Below are positions 50,117 to 58,213 of a stretch of DNA of 64,000 nt, piece after piece. The stretch comes from CALDSL01 sp039810245 (GTDB lineage Bacteria > Chloroflexota > Anaerolineae > Anaerolineales > Anaerolineaceae), in the NCBI GenBank assembly GCA_039810245.1, contig JBDHWQ010000008.1:1-64000 (forward strand). The letters are read 5' to 3'. The notes below the pieces were generated by a model, which saw nothing but the letters and a program-made list of their open reading frames with translations, did no database searches and was not told where the DNA came from. A program made the position numbers and the translations under genes. Position 1 is the first letter of the stretch; each line of letters opens with the position of its first letter.

Positions 50117-50484
50117 CCAGACCATCCTTTCGAAAGCGGAAACGAGTAGAACAATTCTAGCTCATTTCCTGCGCCGGAATTTGCGCGCCAGGTGTCGCGT
50201 CGGGGTGCGCCGGATGGCCGGCCACGCTGCGCAGCGGGCGCGCCTGGGCCGGGGGGATTGAAGGCAGTGATGTTGCCACACGGGAAAACTCCTTATTCGC
50301 AGAGATAGACGTGCACATGTGCACCCACCATAGCATCCGCGGCGGGGTGGCGCAATCACCCGAAGATGGAGATGGGGTAGGAAAAGAGGAGGTAGCCGGG
50401 TGGTGGTATTGTTGAAATGGGTTAGAAAACGGGTTAACCCGCCGGGGGATGGCGATTAACCCATCGGGGGATACCGCCGCGCGG
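50117..50484. other. Non-coding gap with a 22-base tandem repeat
   Basis: No convincing gene is present; an open frame on the minus strand (50157-50561) has atypical composition and overlaps the regulator. The notable content is two adjacent 22-base units at 50434-50455 and 50456-50477, each TTAACCC-NN-CGGGGGAT, the first forming the palindrome CGGGTTAACCCG (50430-50441). It may be an operator for the VOC gene or a 3' element of the regulator. Confidence 0.5.
50434..50477. repeat. Tandem 22-base direct repeat
   Basis: Two head-to-tail copies share TTAACCC and CGGGGGAT at identical spacing (two helical turns apart), with about 17 of 22 positions identical. The pattern suits a two-site protein-binding region. 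Confidence 0.6.
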
Positions 50485-50916
50485 TCAAAAAATGTCTTCC
50501 CAACAGGAAAAATCCCAGCGCAGCATGAGCATGCGCAGTTCAGATCGGTTTTCCACTTCAAATTTGTGCAGCACGTTGTGGGTATGCGTCTTTACCGTCT
50601 GCGGTGAAATGCCCAGCCGGTCGCTGATCTGCGCATTGGAATAACGCATGCAGATCAGCGCCACCACCTGCTGCTCGCGCGGGGTAAGCGTTTTCCACAA
50701 TTGGCGCACGGCTTCTTGCTCCTGGTAGTCGCGGATGGCGCAGCGCAGAAGGGCGCGTGCCAGCTCGCCGGGCTCGCGCTGCTCGCGCGCGGCCAGGTCG
50801 CGCAGCGTTCGCAGCGCGTGCTCGTCCAGCTCGATGGTTTGCGGTTGTGGGAGCGAGCGGTCGCGCAGTGCAAGCAGCGCGCGCAGGCCGTCCAGCAGGC
50901 GACTCCAGAAGGGCAT
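50485..50916 (-). CDS. LuxR-type HTH regulator without receiver domain
   Basis: The 143-residue protein has an N-terminal helical part (IELDEHALRTLRDLAAREQ, ribbon-helix-like) and a C-terminal LuxR_C HTH: LTPREQQVVALICMRYSNAQ, ISDRLGISPQTVKTHTHNVL. No receiver or ligand domain is present. ATG 50916 is six bases after the -10 TACAAT and has no ribosome site, so the mRNA is predicted to be leaderless; the in-frame sequence upstream is promoter. A LexA-like box lies in the promoter spacer, suggesting SOS control. Target genes are unknown. Confidence 0.85.
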   Translation of the reverse strand: MPFWSRLLDGLRALLALRDRSLPQPQTIELDEHALRTLRDLAAREQREPGELARALLRCAIRDYQEQEAVRQLWKTLTPREQQVVALICMRYSNAQISDRLGISPQTVKTHTHNVLHKFEVENRSELRMLMLRWDFSCWEDIF

Positions 50917-50922
50917 GATTGC

Positions 50923-50951
50923 ATTGTATCGAACATGTGTTCTGCCGTCAA
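50923..50951 (-). promoter_or_regulatory. Promoter with LexA/DinR-type SOS box
   Basis: TTGACG and TACAAT are 17 bases apart on the minus strand. The spacer contains CGAACATGTGTTCT (50930-50943 on the plus strand), which fits the Gram-positive SOS box CGAACRNRYGTTYC at 13 of 14 positions. LexA bound there would block the promoter. Confidence 0.65.
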
Positions 50952-51064
50952 GAAAGCTACAGCAGAAAAAAGCACATCGTAGTATGATTGCGGCGTGACC
51001 GGAAAAAACTACCGCGGTGCGCACGCTCGAGTTTTTTGTATAATACGAATGGGAGTATCACAAC

Positions 51065-51583
51065 TTGGATCAAACATTGGAATACCAGCTTGGCCCCCTG
51101 CTCCTGCAAAAAAGCCTCAAGCTCGTCGTCGCTGAATCGTGTACCGGCGGGTTGATCGGCCACCGCGTGACCAATATCCCCGGGTCCTCTGAGTATTACC
51201 TGGGCAGTGTCACGGCATACGCCTATGAAGCCAAAGAACGCCTGCTGGGTGTGCAGCATGAGACGCTGGCGCGCTATGGTGCGGTGAGCGCTGAGACGGT
51301 GCGCGAAATGGCGCGCGGTATTCGCTACGCGCTGGCGGCGCACTTTCCGCTGGAGACAATTATTGGTGCGGCGGTGAGCGGGATTGCCGGGCCGGGCGGC
51401 GGCATGCCGGGCAAGCCGGTAGGGCTGGTATGGATTGGCCTGAGCACGCCCGAAGGCGACCGCGCCTGGAAATTCCAGTTTGACGGCGACCGGTTGCAAA
51501 ACAAAGAATTCTCGGCGGATGCCGCGCTGAACTTGCTGTTGCAGTATCTGCGCGGCGAACTGAATATGGCGGCGCCTGGATAG
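51065..51583 (+). CDS. pncC: CinA C-terminal type nicotinamide-nucleotide amidase
   Basis: The 172-residue product matches stand-alone CinA-C/PncC: AESCTGGLIGHRVTNIPGSS (Ser and Lys catalytic region), GSVTAYAYEAKERLLGV and VSGIAGPGGGMPGKPVG. It hydrolyses nicotinamide mononucleotide to nicotinate mononucleotide. The start is TTG 51065 with GGGAG upstream; TATAAT at 51039-51044 is a likely -10. It starts a three-gene unit with the glycosyltransferase and the nucleosidase. cinA is SOS- or competence-linked in some bacteria. Confidence 0.9.
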   Translation: MDQTLEYQLGPLLLQKSLKLVVAESCTGGLIGHRVTNIPGSSEYYLGSVTAYAYEAKERLLGVQHETLARYGAVSAETVREMARGIRYALAAHFPLETIIGAAVSGIAGPGGGMPGKPVGLVWIGLSTPEGDRAWKFQFDGDRLQNKEFSADAALNLLLQYLRGELNMAAPG

Positions 51584-51592
51584 GAGCAAGCG

Positions 51593-52882
51593 ATGAGCGA
51601 ACCAAAACGGATCCTGATCCTCACGGCGGACGCCGGCTTTGGCCACCGCAGCGCGGCTACCGCGGTAGCATCCGCGCTGGAAGAGATGGGGCAGGGGCGT
51701 TATACGGTAGACGTAGTCAGCCCGCTGGAAGATAAGCGCGCCCCGTTTTTTCTGCGCGATGTGGGCGAGGATTACGATAAGATCGTGCGCAACATGCCCG
51801 AGCTGTACCGCATCGGCTATGACGCCAGCGATGCGGTGGTTCCGGCCACGCTGCTGGAAAGCGCCATGGTGGTGCTGTTGTTCGAAATCATGCGCGACGT
51901 GGTGCGCCAATACCGGCCGGACGCCATCCTGACCACCTACCCACTGTTCCAGGCTCCGATGACGGCGGTATTCACCATCGGGCGGCAGTATATCCCGTTT
52001 ATGACTGCCGTCACCGACCTGGTGACGGTGCACCGCATCTGGTTCCACAAGAACGTGGATGCGTGCCTGGCTCCCACCGAGCAGGTGGCCGAACTGGCGC
52101 GCGCCAGCGGGCTGGCCGCGGAGAAAGTGATCGTCACCGGGCTGCCGGTGCACCCGGATATCTACCGCGAAAAGCGTACCCCCGAACAGATCCGCGCCGA
52201 CCTGGGATGGCGCACCAACCTGACCACCCTCCTGGCGGTTGGCAGCAAACGCGTGGAAAACCTGCTGCCTGCGCTGCGCGTGTTCAACCATTTTGGCACT
52301 CCGCTGCAATTGGCGGTGGTGGCGGGTAAGGATGAAGAACTGTACCAGGAGCTGGTTGGCATAGACTGGCACCTGCCCGCGGTTCACCTGTACGAATTTT
52401 CCAGCGATATGCCGGTGCTGATGCATGCCGCGGACGCGGTGGTGTGCAAGGCCGGCGGGCTGATCGTCACCGAGTCGCTGGCGTGCGGTCGCCCGATGAT
52501 GCTGATTGATGTCATTCCCGGGCAGGAGACGGGCAACGCCGAGTATGTGGTGCAGGGCGGTGCGGCCGACCTGGCCCTGACGCCGCTGGATGCGCTGGAA
52601 GTGCTTTCGCACTGGACGCAAAACGATAATGCGCTGCTGAAGGAACGCGCTGCCAATGCCGCGCGCCTGGGCCGCCCCGATGCGGCCTACAGCATTGCCA
52701 ACCTGCTGATGGCGGCTGCCGTGCGCGGCCCGGTCAGCCGGCGGCGGCGCAAGATTGAAGGCCGCACCACCCTGGTTGATTTGCTCAACCGCAACCATGT
52801 GGATTGGGAAGAAGCGATGCGCGCGCGCTCGCTGAGCGCCGACCCGGACGAGCTGCATGCGACCGGCGATTCTCATTTCTAG
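51593..52882 (+). CDS. MGDG synthase/UgtP-like glycosyltransferase
   Basis: The 429-residue protein has the MGDG_synth N-terminal domain (ILILTADAGFGHRSAATAVA) and a GT28-like C-terminal domain with VTGLPVHPD and VCKAGGLIVTESLACGRP followed by PGQETGNAEYVV. Such enzymes glycosylate diacylglycerol with UDP-sugar. AGGAG precedes ATG 51593. The C-terminal 60 residues are basic and variable. Its 3' end overlaps the next gene by 26 bases. Confidence 0.88.
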   Translation: MSEPKRILILTADAGFGHRSAATAVASALEEMGQGRYTVDVVSPLEDKRAPFFLRDVGEDYDKIVRNMPELYRIGYDASDAVVPATLLESAMVVLLFEIMRDVVRQYRPDAILTTYPLFQAPMTAVFTIGRQYIPFMTAVTDLVTVHRIWFHKNVDACLAPTEQVAELARASGLAAEKVIVTGLPVHPDIYREKRTPEQIRADLGWRTNLTTLLAVGSKRVENLLPALRVFNHFGTPLQLAVVAGKDEELYQELVGIDWHLPAVHLYEFSSDMPVLMHAADAVVCKAGGLIVTESLACGRPMMLIDVIPGQETGNAEYVVQGGAADLALTPLDALEVLSHWTQNDNALLKERAANAARLGRPDAAYSIANLLMAAAVRGPVSRRRRKIEGRTTLVDLLNRNHVDWEEAMRARSLSADPDELHATGDSHF

Positions 52883-53543
52883 CGGGTCAGAGTGGCGCGC
52901 CGTGCGGGCGCGCTTCCCGGGCGTGGAGCTGCGCCAGTCTCCGTTTGGCGAGTGGCTGGAAACGCCGCTGGACGGGCTGCCCTGCGCCGGGTATTTTCGG
53001 GGCGGTTGGGGAAAGATCAGCGCGGCAGCTTCGGCGCAGTGGGTGATTGACACCTGGCGGCCCACGCTGCTGGTCAACCTGGGAACGTGTGGCGGGTTTG
53101 CCGGGCACATCAAGCGCGGCGAGGTCATCCTGGCTGAGGGCGCGCTGGCTTATGACATCCGGGAAATGATGGGCAACCAGCAGAAGGCCTTGGATTTCTA
53201 CACGACCGCGCTCGATCTTTCCTGGCTGCGCGAGCCGTACCCGCACGCAGTGCGCCGCGCGTGGATGGTTTCGGCTGACCGCGACCTGCAGCCGGAAGAT
53301 ATCCCCGCGCTGGCCGCGCGCTACGGGGCTGTGGCCGCGGATTGGGAATCGGCGGCGATTGCCTGGGTGGCGCAGCGCAACGGCCTGCCGTGCCTGATCC
53401 TGCGCGGAGTCAGCGACCTGGTGAGCGCGGACGGCGGCGAGGCTTATGCCGATATCGAAATCTTCCGCAGCGGCGCGTGGGACGTCACCACGCGCCTGGT
53501 CGAAGCCCTGCCGGCGTGGTTACGCTGCGTGGATCTGCCCTAG
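52857..53543 (+). CDS. Nucleoside phosphorylase-superfamily protein (MTA/SAH nucleosidase-like)
   Basis: The 228-residue product has the PNP/UDP fold signatures VNLGTCGGFAGHIKRGEVIL and AADWESAAIAWVAQRNGLP (Glu of the EMESAA-type motif), and RGVSDLVSADGG with the catalytic Asp. It may cleave methylthioadenosine or S-adenosylhomocysteine, or be a futalosine hydrolase-like enzyme; assignment within the superfamily is uncertain. ATG 52857 lies inside the end of the glycosyltransferase gene. Its stop shares CTAG with the convergent methyltransferase gene. Confidence 0.8.
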   Translation: MRPAILISSGSEWRAVRARFPGVELRQSPFGEWLETPLDGLPCAGYFRGGWGKISAAASAQWVIDTWRPTLLVNLGTCGGFAGHIKRGEVILAEGALAYDIREMMGNQQKALDFYTTALDLSWLREPYPHAVRRAWMVSADRDLQPEDIPALAARYGAVAADWESAAIAWVAQRNGLPCLILRGVSDLVSADGGEAYADIEIFRSGAWDVTTRLVEALPAWLRCVDLP

Positions 53544-54289
53544 ATTCTTTCCCACACCTGATACAACCCCAACCGCCCGCCTTCGCCATCCGATACGTAC
53601 GTCTCCAGCACGCGGAAGCCGCTTTCAGCGGCCAGCGTGTCCAGCTCATCGCGGGTGAACAGGTGCACGTAGCGCAGGCCGGTATCTTTCTGGCCGCTTT
53701 GCGGCGCACGCCAGTCGAGCAGCGTGTCGCCCGGCTCGAGCTGCTCCGGCTCCAGGCCTACCATTTGCCAGGGGAGCTGGCGCGCCAGCAGGCGCGGGCT
53801 ATGCTGGTACTGCCACTCGGAATGCAGGAAACGCCCGCCTGGGGCCAGCGCGGCCGCCATGCGGCGCAGCACGCCCAGCCGCAGCGCGTGGGATGGTAAA
53901 TGGTGCAGCACCGCAAAGGCCAGAGCGCCGTCGTAGCTCTGCGGGTCGAGCACAGCGTTCCAGCCCGGCGCACCCAGGTCGGCTAGGTCGAAGCGCAGGT
54001 CAAGACCGGGGTGATCGATCTCGGCCACTTCCGCGCGCGCCGCGTCCAGCAGACCGGGGGAGAAGTCCAACCCATGATACAGCCCGCTGCGCCCGCCGGC
54101 GGCCCAAACCGCGGCTAGCGCGCCGCTGCCGCAGCCCAGGTCCAGCCAGCGGCCGGCGGCGGGTACACCCGCCAGCGCGCGCAGCACCCCCGGCTGCACG
54201 CGCCGGCGGGTGGCGGCGAACGACTGCGCGAAAGTCTGGTAAAATCCACGATTGAGGTCGAGTAAGGTCGCGGCCGTTTCTGGTTGCAT
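53540..54289 (-). CDS. Trm9/ALKBH8-like tRNA wobble-uridine methyltransferase (putative)
   Basis: The 249-residue product opens LNRGFYQTFAQSFAATRRR, then PGV, motif I WLDLGCGSGAL, HGLDFS, AVLHHLPS, and ends RYVHLFTRDELDTLAAESGF. The first and last blocks resemble the methyltransferase domain of Trm9/ALKBH8, which turns cm5U34 into mcm5U34. It is divergent from elp3, whose product makes the cm5 group, with only 16 bases between the two ATG codons. ATG 54289 is six bases from TATAAT with no ribosome site. Specificity is inferred from similarity and neighbour; a generic methyltransferase is the alternative. Confidence 0.6.
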   Translation of the reverse strand: MQPETAATLLDLNRGFYQTFAQSFAATRRRVQPGVLRALAGVPAAGRWLDLGCGSGALAAVWAAGGRSGLYHGLDFSPGLLDAARAEVAEIDHPGLDLRFDLADLGAPGWNAVLDPQSYDGALAFAVLHHLPSHALRLGVLRRMAAALAPGGRFLHSEWQYQHSPRLLARQLPWQMVGLEPEQLEPGDTLLDWRAPQSGQKDTGLRYVHLFTRDELDTLAAESGFRVLETYVSDGEGGRLGLYQVWERI

Positions 54290-54294
54290 GGGAG

Positions 54295-54301
54295 TATTAT
54301 A
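54295..54301. promoter_or_regulatory. Shared divergent -10 elements of elp3 and the Trm9-like gene
   Basis: TATTATA gives TATTAT on the plus strand (five bases before the elp3 ATG) and TATAAT on the minus strand (six bases before the other ATG). Both transcripts would be leaderless and compete for one site. The -35 regions are weak. Confidence 0.45.
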
Positions 54302-54305
54302 GGGT

Positions 54306-55934
54306 ATGTCGGAGAATTGGTTGGCGTCAAAAAGCGGCACGCCGCAGCAGTTGGACGCGGCACGCGCCGCGCTCCTCGAAGTGCGCGCGGGCAGCGACGT
54401 ATACGCCGCCATACGCCGTCACCCGCTGCCCGAAGGTGGCTACCCGGCCAAATCGCTGCTGGTGCGCGCCTACCATCAGATGGTGGCCGCGGGCGAGATC
54501 GAAGCCGACCCTGCGCTGCTGGCGCGGGTGCGCATGAAGCCGGTGCGCACGCTCTCCGGTGTGACCACGGTGACCGTGCTGACCAAGCCCTATCCCTGCC
54601 CGGGGCAGTGCATTTTCTGCCCCACCGATGTGCGCATGCCTAAAAGCTACCTGCCGGATGAACCGGGGGCGATGCGCGGCCTGCAAAACGGCTTTGATCC
54701 CTACGAGCAGGTGCGCTCGCGGCTGCGCGCGCTGGAAGCCGTGGGCCACCCAACCGATAAGATCGAGCTGCTGGTGTTGGGCGGCACGTGGAGCGCCTAC
54801 CGCCGCGATTACCAGGAATGGTTCATCCACCGCCTGTTTGATGCTCTGAACGGGGCGGATTCCGGCACGCTGGAAGAAGCGCAGCGCCGCAACGAGACCG
54901 CCGCGCACCGCAACGTGGGACTGGTGATCGAAACGCGCCCGGATGAAATCACCGCGGATGAGCTTGCCTGGCTGCGGCGCCTGGGCGTGACCAAGGTGCA
55001 GGTAGGCGCGCAGAGCCTGGATGATGATATCCTGGCCGCCAACAAGCGTGGGCACACTGTGGCGCAGCTGCGCCACGCGGTGGCGCTGCTGCGCGCGGCC
55101 AGTTTCAAGGTGGTGCTGCACTGGATGCCCAACCTGCTGGGCGCGACGCCCGAGAGCGACCGCGTCGATTTTGCCCGCCTGTGGGACGGCGGCTTCTGCC
55201 CGGACGAGATCAAGATTTATCCCACCCAACTGCTGGCCGATACCGAACTACATTCCGTGTGGCAGCAGGGGATGTACCGTCCCTACAGCACGCAAGAGCT
55301 GGTGGAGCTGATCGCGGACGTCAAGCCGTCCATCCCGCGCTACTGCCGCGTCAACCGCGTGATCCGCGATATCCCTTCTACCAACGTGGTGGAGGGCAAC
55401 CGGCGCACCAGCCTGCGCCAGGATGTGCTGGCCGAGCTAGCGCGGCGCGGGCAGCGCTGCGACTGTATCCGCTGTCGCGAGGTCCGCGATCAGGCGGTCG
55501 ACCCCACCGCGCTGCGCCTGGATGACCTGCTGTACCACCCGGCCTGCGCCGAAGAGCATTTCCTTTCGTTCGTCACCCCTGATGACCGCATCGCCGGCTA
55601 TTTACGCCTGTCGCTGCCGGGCGAGCCCTGCGCGGACGCATCCGCGCGCGAGCGTCGCGCGTGGGAGCAGTTACGGGAAGGCATGCCTGATTTGCAGGGC
55701 GCGGCGCTGATCCGCGAGGTGCACGTATACGGGCAGTCGCTGGCGGTGGGTGCCGAGCAGAGCGGCGCGGCGCAACACGCCGGGCTGGGTACGCGCCTGC
55801 TGCGCGAGGCCGAGCGTATCGCCCGCGAGCGCGGGTACACCCGCCTGGCGGTGATCGCCGCGGTGGGCACGCGCCGCTATTATGAAAGCCGCGGCTTCAG
55901 CGCGGGCGTGCTGTATCACGTCAAAGATCTGTAG
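54306..55934 (+). CDS. elp3: Elp3: radical SAM/acetyltransferase tRNA wobble-uridine modifier
   Basis: The 542-residue product is Elp3. An N-terminal basic region (1-90) precedes the radical SAM cluster site PYPCPGQCIFCPTDVRMPKS (Cys98, Cys102, Cys105), the TIM-barrel with VLGGTWSAYRRDYQEW and QVGAQSLDDDIL, a zinc-type Cys segment (RCDCIRCREVRD), and a C-terminal acetyltransferase domain with AGLGTRLLREAERIARERGY and YYESRGF. It uses acetyl-CoA to start cm5 modification of U34. Bacterial Elp3 acts without other Elongator subunits and is known from Chloroflexota such as Dehalococcoides. ATG 54306 has no ribosome site. Confidence 0.93.
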   Translation: MSENWLASKSGTPQQLDAARAALLEVRAGSDVYAAIRRHPLPEGGYPAKSLLVRAYHQMVAAGEIEADPALLARVRMKPVRTLSGVTTVTVLTKPYPCPGQCIFCPTDVRMPKSYLPDEPGAMRGLQNGFDPYEQVRSRLRALEAVGHPTDKIELLVLGGTWSAYRRDYQEWFIHRLFDALNGADSGTLEEAQRRNETAAHRNVGLVIETRPDEITADELAWLRRLGVTKVQVGAQSLDDDILAANKRGHTVAQLRHAVALLRAASFKVVLHWMPNLLGATPESDRVDFARLWDGGFCPDEIKIYPTQLLADTELHSVWQQGMYRPYSTQELVELIADVKPSIPRYCRVNRVIRDIPSTNVVEGNRRTSLRQDVLAELARRGQRCDCIRCREVRDQAVDPTALRLDDLLYHPACAEEHFLSFVTPDDRIAGYLRLSLPGEPCADASARERRAWEQLREGMPDLQGAALIREVHVYGQSLAVGAEQSGAAQHAGLGTRLLREAERIARERGYTRLAVIAAVGTRRYYESRGFSAGVLYHVKDL

Positions 55935-56004
55935 GGCGCGGGCACCGGGTCCCACAGGTAGCCATGGAGGGTGCTTGCGAGCCAGGCGCATCCTGCGCCT
56001 ATCT

Positions 56005-56033
56005 TTGACGGCGCGGCCGGGCGGGCGTACAAT
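56005..56033 (+). promoter_or_regulatory. Promoter of the MFS gene
   Basis: TTGACG and TACAAT are separated by 17 bases, 31 bases before the ATG. The pair is identical in sequence and spacing to the SOS-box promoter at 50923. Confidence 0.75.
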
Positions 56034-56063
56034 GGGGGCAATTCGCGCAGCAAAGAGGAATCC

Positions 56064-57251
56064 ATGCCAGAGCACAACGCAGAACAGCGGGGGAAACTCG
56101 TTACCACCGCCGGGTATTACGCGGCCTTCATCGGCCTGGGGCTGACCACATCCACCCTGGGGCCCACGCTCCCCGGACTTTCGGCGCACACGCGCTCCAC
56201 GCTGGGCCAGGCCAGCTACCTGCTGGCCGCGCACTCGGTCGGTTATATGCTGGGCACACTATTCGGCGGGCGGATGTACGACCGCTTTCCGGGGCACCGC
56301 ATCCAGGCGCTGGCGCTGCTGCTGATGGCCGGGTTGATGGCCCTGGCGCCCACATTGCCGCTGCTGTGGCTGCTGGCCGGGGTACTGCTGGTGCTGGGCA
56401 TGTTCGAGGGCACGCTGGACGTTGGCGGCAACACCCTGCTGCTGTGGCTGCACCGCGAGAACAATGGCCCATTTATGAATGGGTTGCATTTCTTCTTTGG
56501 CGTGGGCGCGTTCCTGGCGCCGGTGGTGGTGGCCCAGGCGCTGCTGCTGACCGGTGATATCCACGCCGCCTACTGGGCGATTGCCCTGGCGCTGCTGCCG
56601 GTGGCCGCCTGGCTGGCGCGCCGCCCCAGCCCAACCATCCGCGCTGCCGCCGGGCCGGGTGGCGGGGTGCGCGAAAACCGCGCGCTGGTGGGCGTGATTG
56701 TGCTGTTCTTCTTTCTCAATATCGGCGCCGAGACAAGTTTTTCCGGCTGGGTCACCAGCTACACGGTGGCGATGGGGCTGGGCGATACAGTGGGTGGAGC
56801 GTACCTCACCTCAGTATTCTGGGGCGCGCTTACCGTCGGCCGCCTGCTTACCATCCCGCTAGCCGCGCGCGTCTCGGCGCGCTGGATTTTACTGGGCGAT
56901 ATGCTGGCGGGGGTTATCAGCCTGGGAATAATCCTGGTGTGGCCGGCGTCGTACACCGCCTTGCTGGTTGGCGCGTTTGGTACCGGGCTGTCAATGGCAT
57001 CGGTGTTTCCCACTACACTCACCTGGGCCGAGGCGCGCATGCCGGTGAATGGCAAGATCACCGGGTTATTTTTCCTGGGCGGAAGCGCGGGCAGCACGTT
57101 CTTTCCCTGGCTGGCCGGGCAGCTATTTAAGCCACTGGGTCCGCGCATCGTGATGGCGCTGATTTTTGCCCTGCTTGCCGGTGGGCTGGTCGTATACGCT
57201 ACACTCATGCTCCCCGCCCGGCATCACGCTGCCGGACGTGTACGCGCATGA
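56064..57251 (+). CDS. MFS transporter
   Basis: The 395-residue protein has twelve predicted helices, the A-type loop motif GGRMYDRFPGHR after helix 2 and a long central loop near residue 190. Acidic GTLDVGGNTLLLWLHREN in helix 5 resembles the FucP/sugar:proton symporter group, but the substrate is not identifiable. AGAGGAA precedes ATG 56064; an open frame to 55971 has no ribosome site and lies in the promoter. It has its own promoter and is convergent with the response-regulator gene. Confidence 0.88.
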   Translation: MPEHNAEQRGKLVTTAGYYAAFIGLGLTTSTLGPTLPGLSAHTRSTLGQASYLLAAHSVGYMLGTLFGGRMYDRFPGHRIQALALLLMAGLMALAPTLPLLWLLAGVLLVLGMFEGTLDVGGNTLLLWLHRENNGPFMNGLHFFFGVGAFLAPVVVAQALLLTGDIHAAYWAIALALLPVAAWLARRPSPTIRAAAGPGGGVRENRALVGVIVLFFFLNIGAETSFSGWVTSYTVAMGLGDTVGGAYLTSVFWGALTVGRLLTIPLAARVSARWILLGDMLAGVISLGIILVWPASYTALLVGAFGTGLSMASVFPTTLTWAEARMPVNGKITGLFFLGGSAGSTFFPWLAGQLFKPLGPRIVMALIFALLAGGLVVYATLMLPARHHAAGRVRA

Positions 57252-57505
57252 CATTTCCCCCGGGAGTCGGGCGAAATGATAGGGTTTTCCCGGTACGTCG
57301 TGTGTGACCTTCCTGATATCGCCGCTTGTCCGCAGCGGGTATGATCATCATACAAGATCATTAAAGAAGGGGTTGTCCATTCCTCACTGGCGTGATACCC
57401 TCCTCAGCGGGTAACTGTTCCATCGCCGGTCGTGCGCAGGCAATAGGTGAAGATAGACCTGTGACGAGGCTTGTAGTGTTTGTTCTGATGACCCCTTTAA
57501 TGCAT

Positions 57506-57525
57506 CGCCCGCGATTTCGCGGGCG
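57506..57525. terminator. Stem-loop between the MFS and response-regulator genes
   Basis: CGCCCGCG pairs perfectly with CGCGGGCG around ATTT (57506-57513 with 57518-57525). T-richness follows on both sides only weakly. The remaining 280-base convergent gap shows TATGATCATCATA near 57340 but no gene. Confidence 0.5.
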
Positions 57526-57532
57526 GTGTTAT

Positions 57533-58213
57533 TTAACCGGCCAGATTGTCGAGCAGGTTGTTGCGCACCGCGTACACCGCGGCCTCCACGCGCGAGCTGA
57601 CCCCCAGCTTGCGCAGGATGGATTCCAGGTATTTTTCGATCGTTTTTTCACTGATGTGCAGCTCCAGCGCAATGGCCTTATTGGTGTTTCCGGCTACTAC
57701 CAGGCGCAGCACTTCCAGCTCGCGCTGTGTCAGGCTGGATGGCTGGTCTTCATCCTTGCGCATCCAGGTGGTCACCAGGGCCGCGATGCGCCGGCTGAGC
57801 CAGCCGGTTTCCCCGCGAGAAGCGCCGCGCACCGCGTCAACGATGGTCTCCATGGCTTCATCTTTGATCAGGTAGCCATTGACACCCAGTTGCAGCAGCT
57901 CGAGAATGTAGGAACGGTCGTCATAACCGCTGAGCGCCAGAACCGCCATGTTCGGGTAGCGCTTGCGGATCTGCTTGGTCACTTCCACCCCATTGAGCAG
58001 CGGCATTTCCATGTCCAGCAGCAGCACATCAGGTGTGTTCTGTTCGATCATCTGCAGCGCTTCTTCGCCATCCGAGGCTTCACCCAGGACTTTAATATCT
58101 GCCTCGCGTTCGAGCATGCGGCGAATTCCACTGCGCACCACCGGGTGATCATCAGCTAATAAGACGCGGATGGTTTTGGTCTGGTCTGTCAAAGCTGTAC
58201 CTCGATCATTCAT
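57533..58213 (-). CDS. NarL/FixJ-family response regulator
   Basis: The 226-residue protein has a receiver domain with acidic pair ADDHP (Asp21, Asp22), phospho-acceptor Asp67 in LLLDMEMP, Ser/Tyr switch region and Lys in GYLIKDE, then a LuxR_C HTH: LTQRELEVLRLVVAGNTNKA, IALELHISEKTIEKYLESI. It follows its kinase gene with an eight-base overlap. Regulated genes are unknown. Confidence 0.95.
   Translation of the reverse strand: MNDRGTALTDQTKTIRVLLADDHPVVRSGIRRMLEREADIKVLGEASDGEEALQMIEQNTPDVLLLDMEMPLLNGVEVTKQIRKRYPNMAVLALSGYDDRSYILELLQLGVNGYLIKDEAMETIVDAVRGASRGETGWLSRRIAALVTTWMRKDEDQPSSLTQRELEVLRLVVAGNTNKAIALELHISEKTIEKYLESILRKLGVSSRVEAAVYAVRNNLLDNLAG

Noticed and set aside
50157..50561. A 134-residue open frame on the minus strand next to the regulator
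   Set aside because: It has no ribosome site, starts inside the regulator gene and has unusual Cys/Pro/Ser composition. The tandem repeat explains the region better.
50957..53128. A 723-residue open frame on the minus strand
   Set aside because: It is antisense to pncC and the glycosyltransferase, both strongly supported, and has no recognisable domain.
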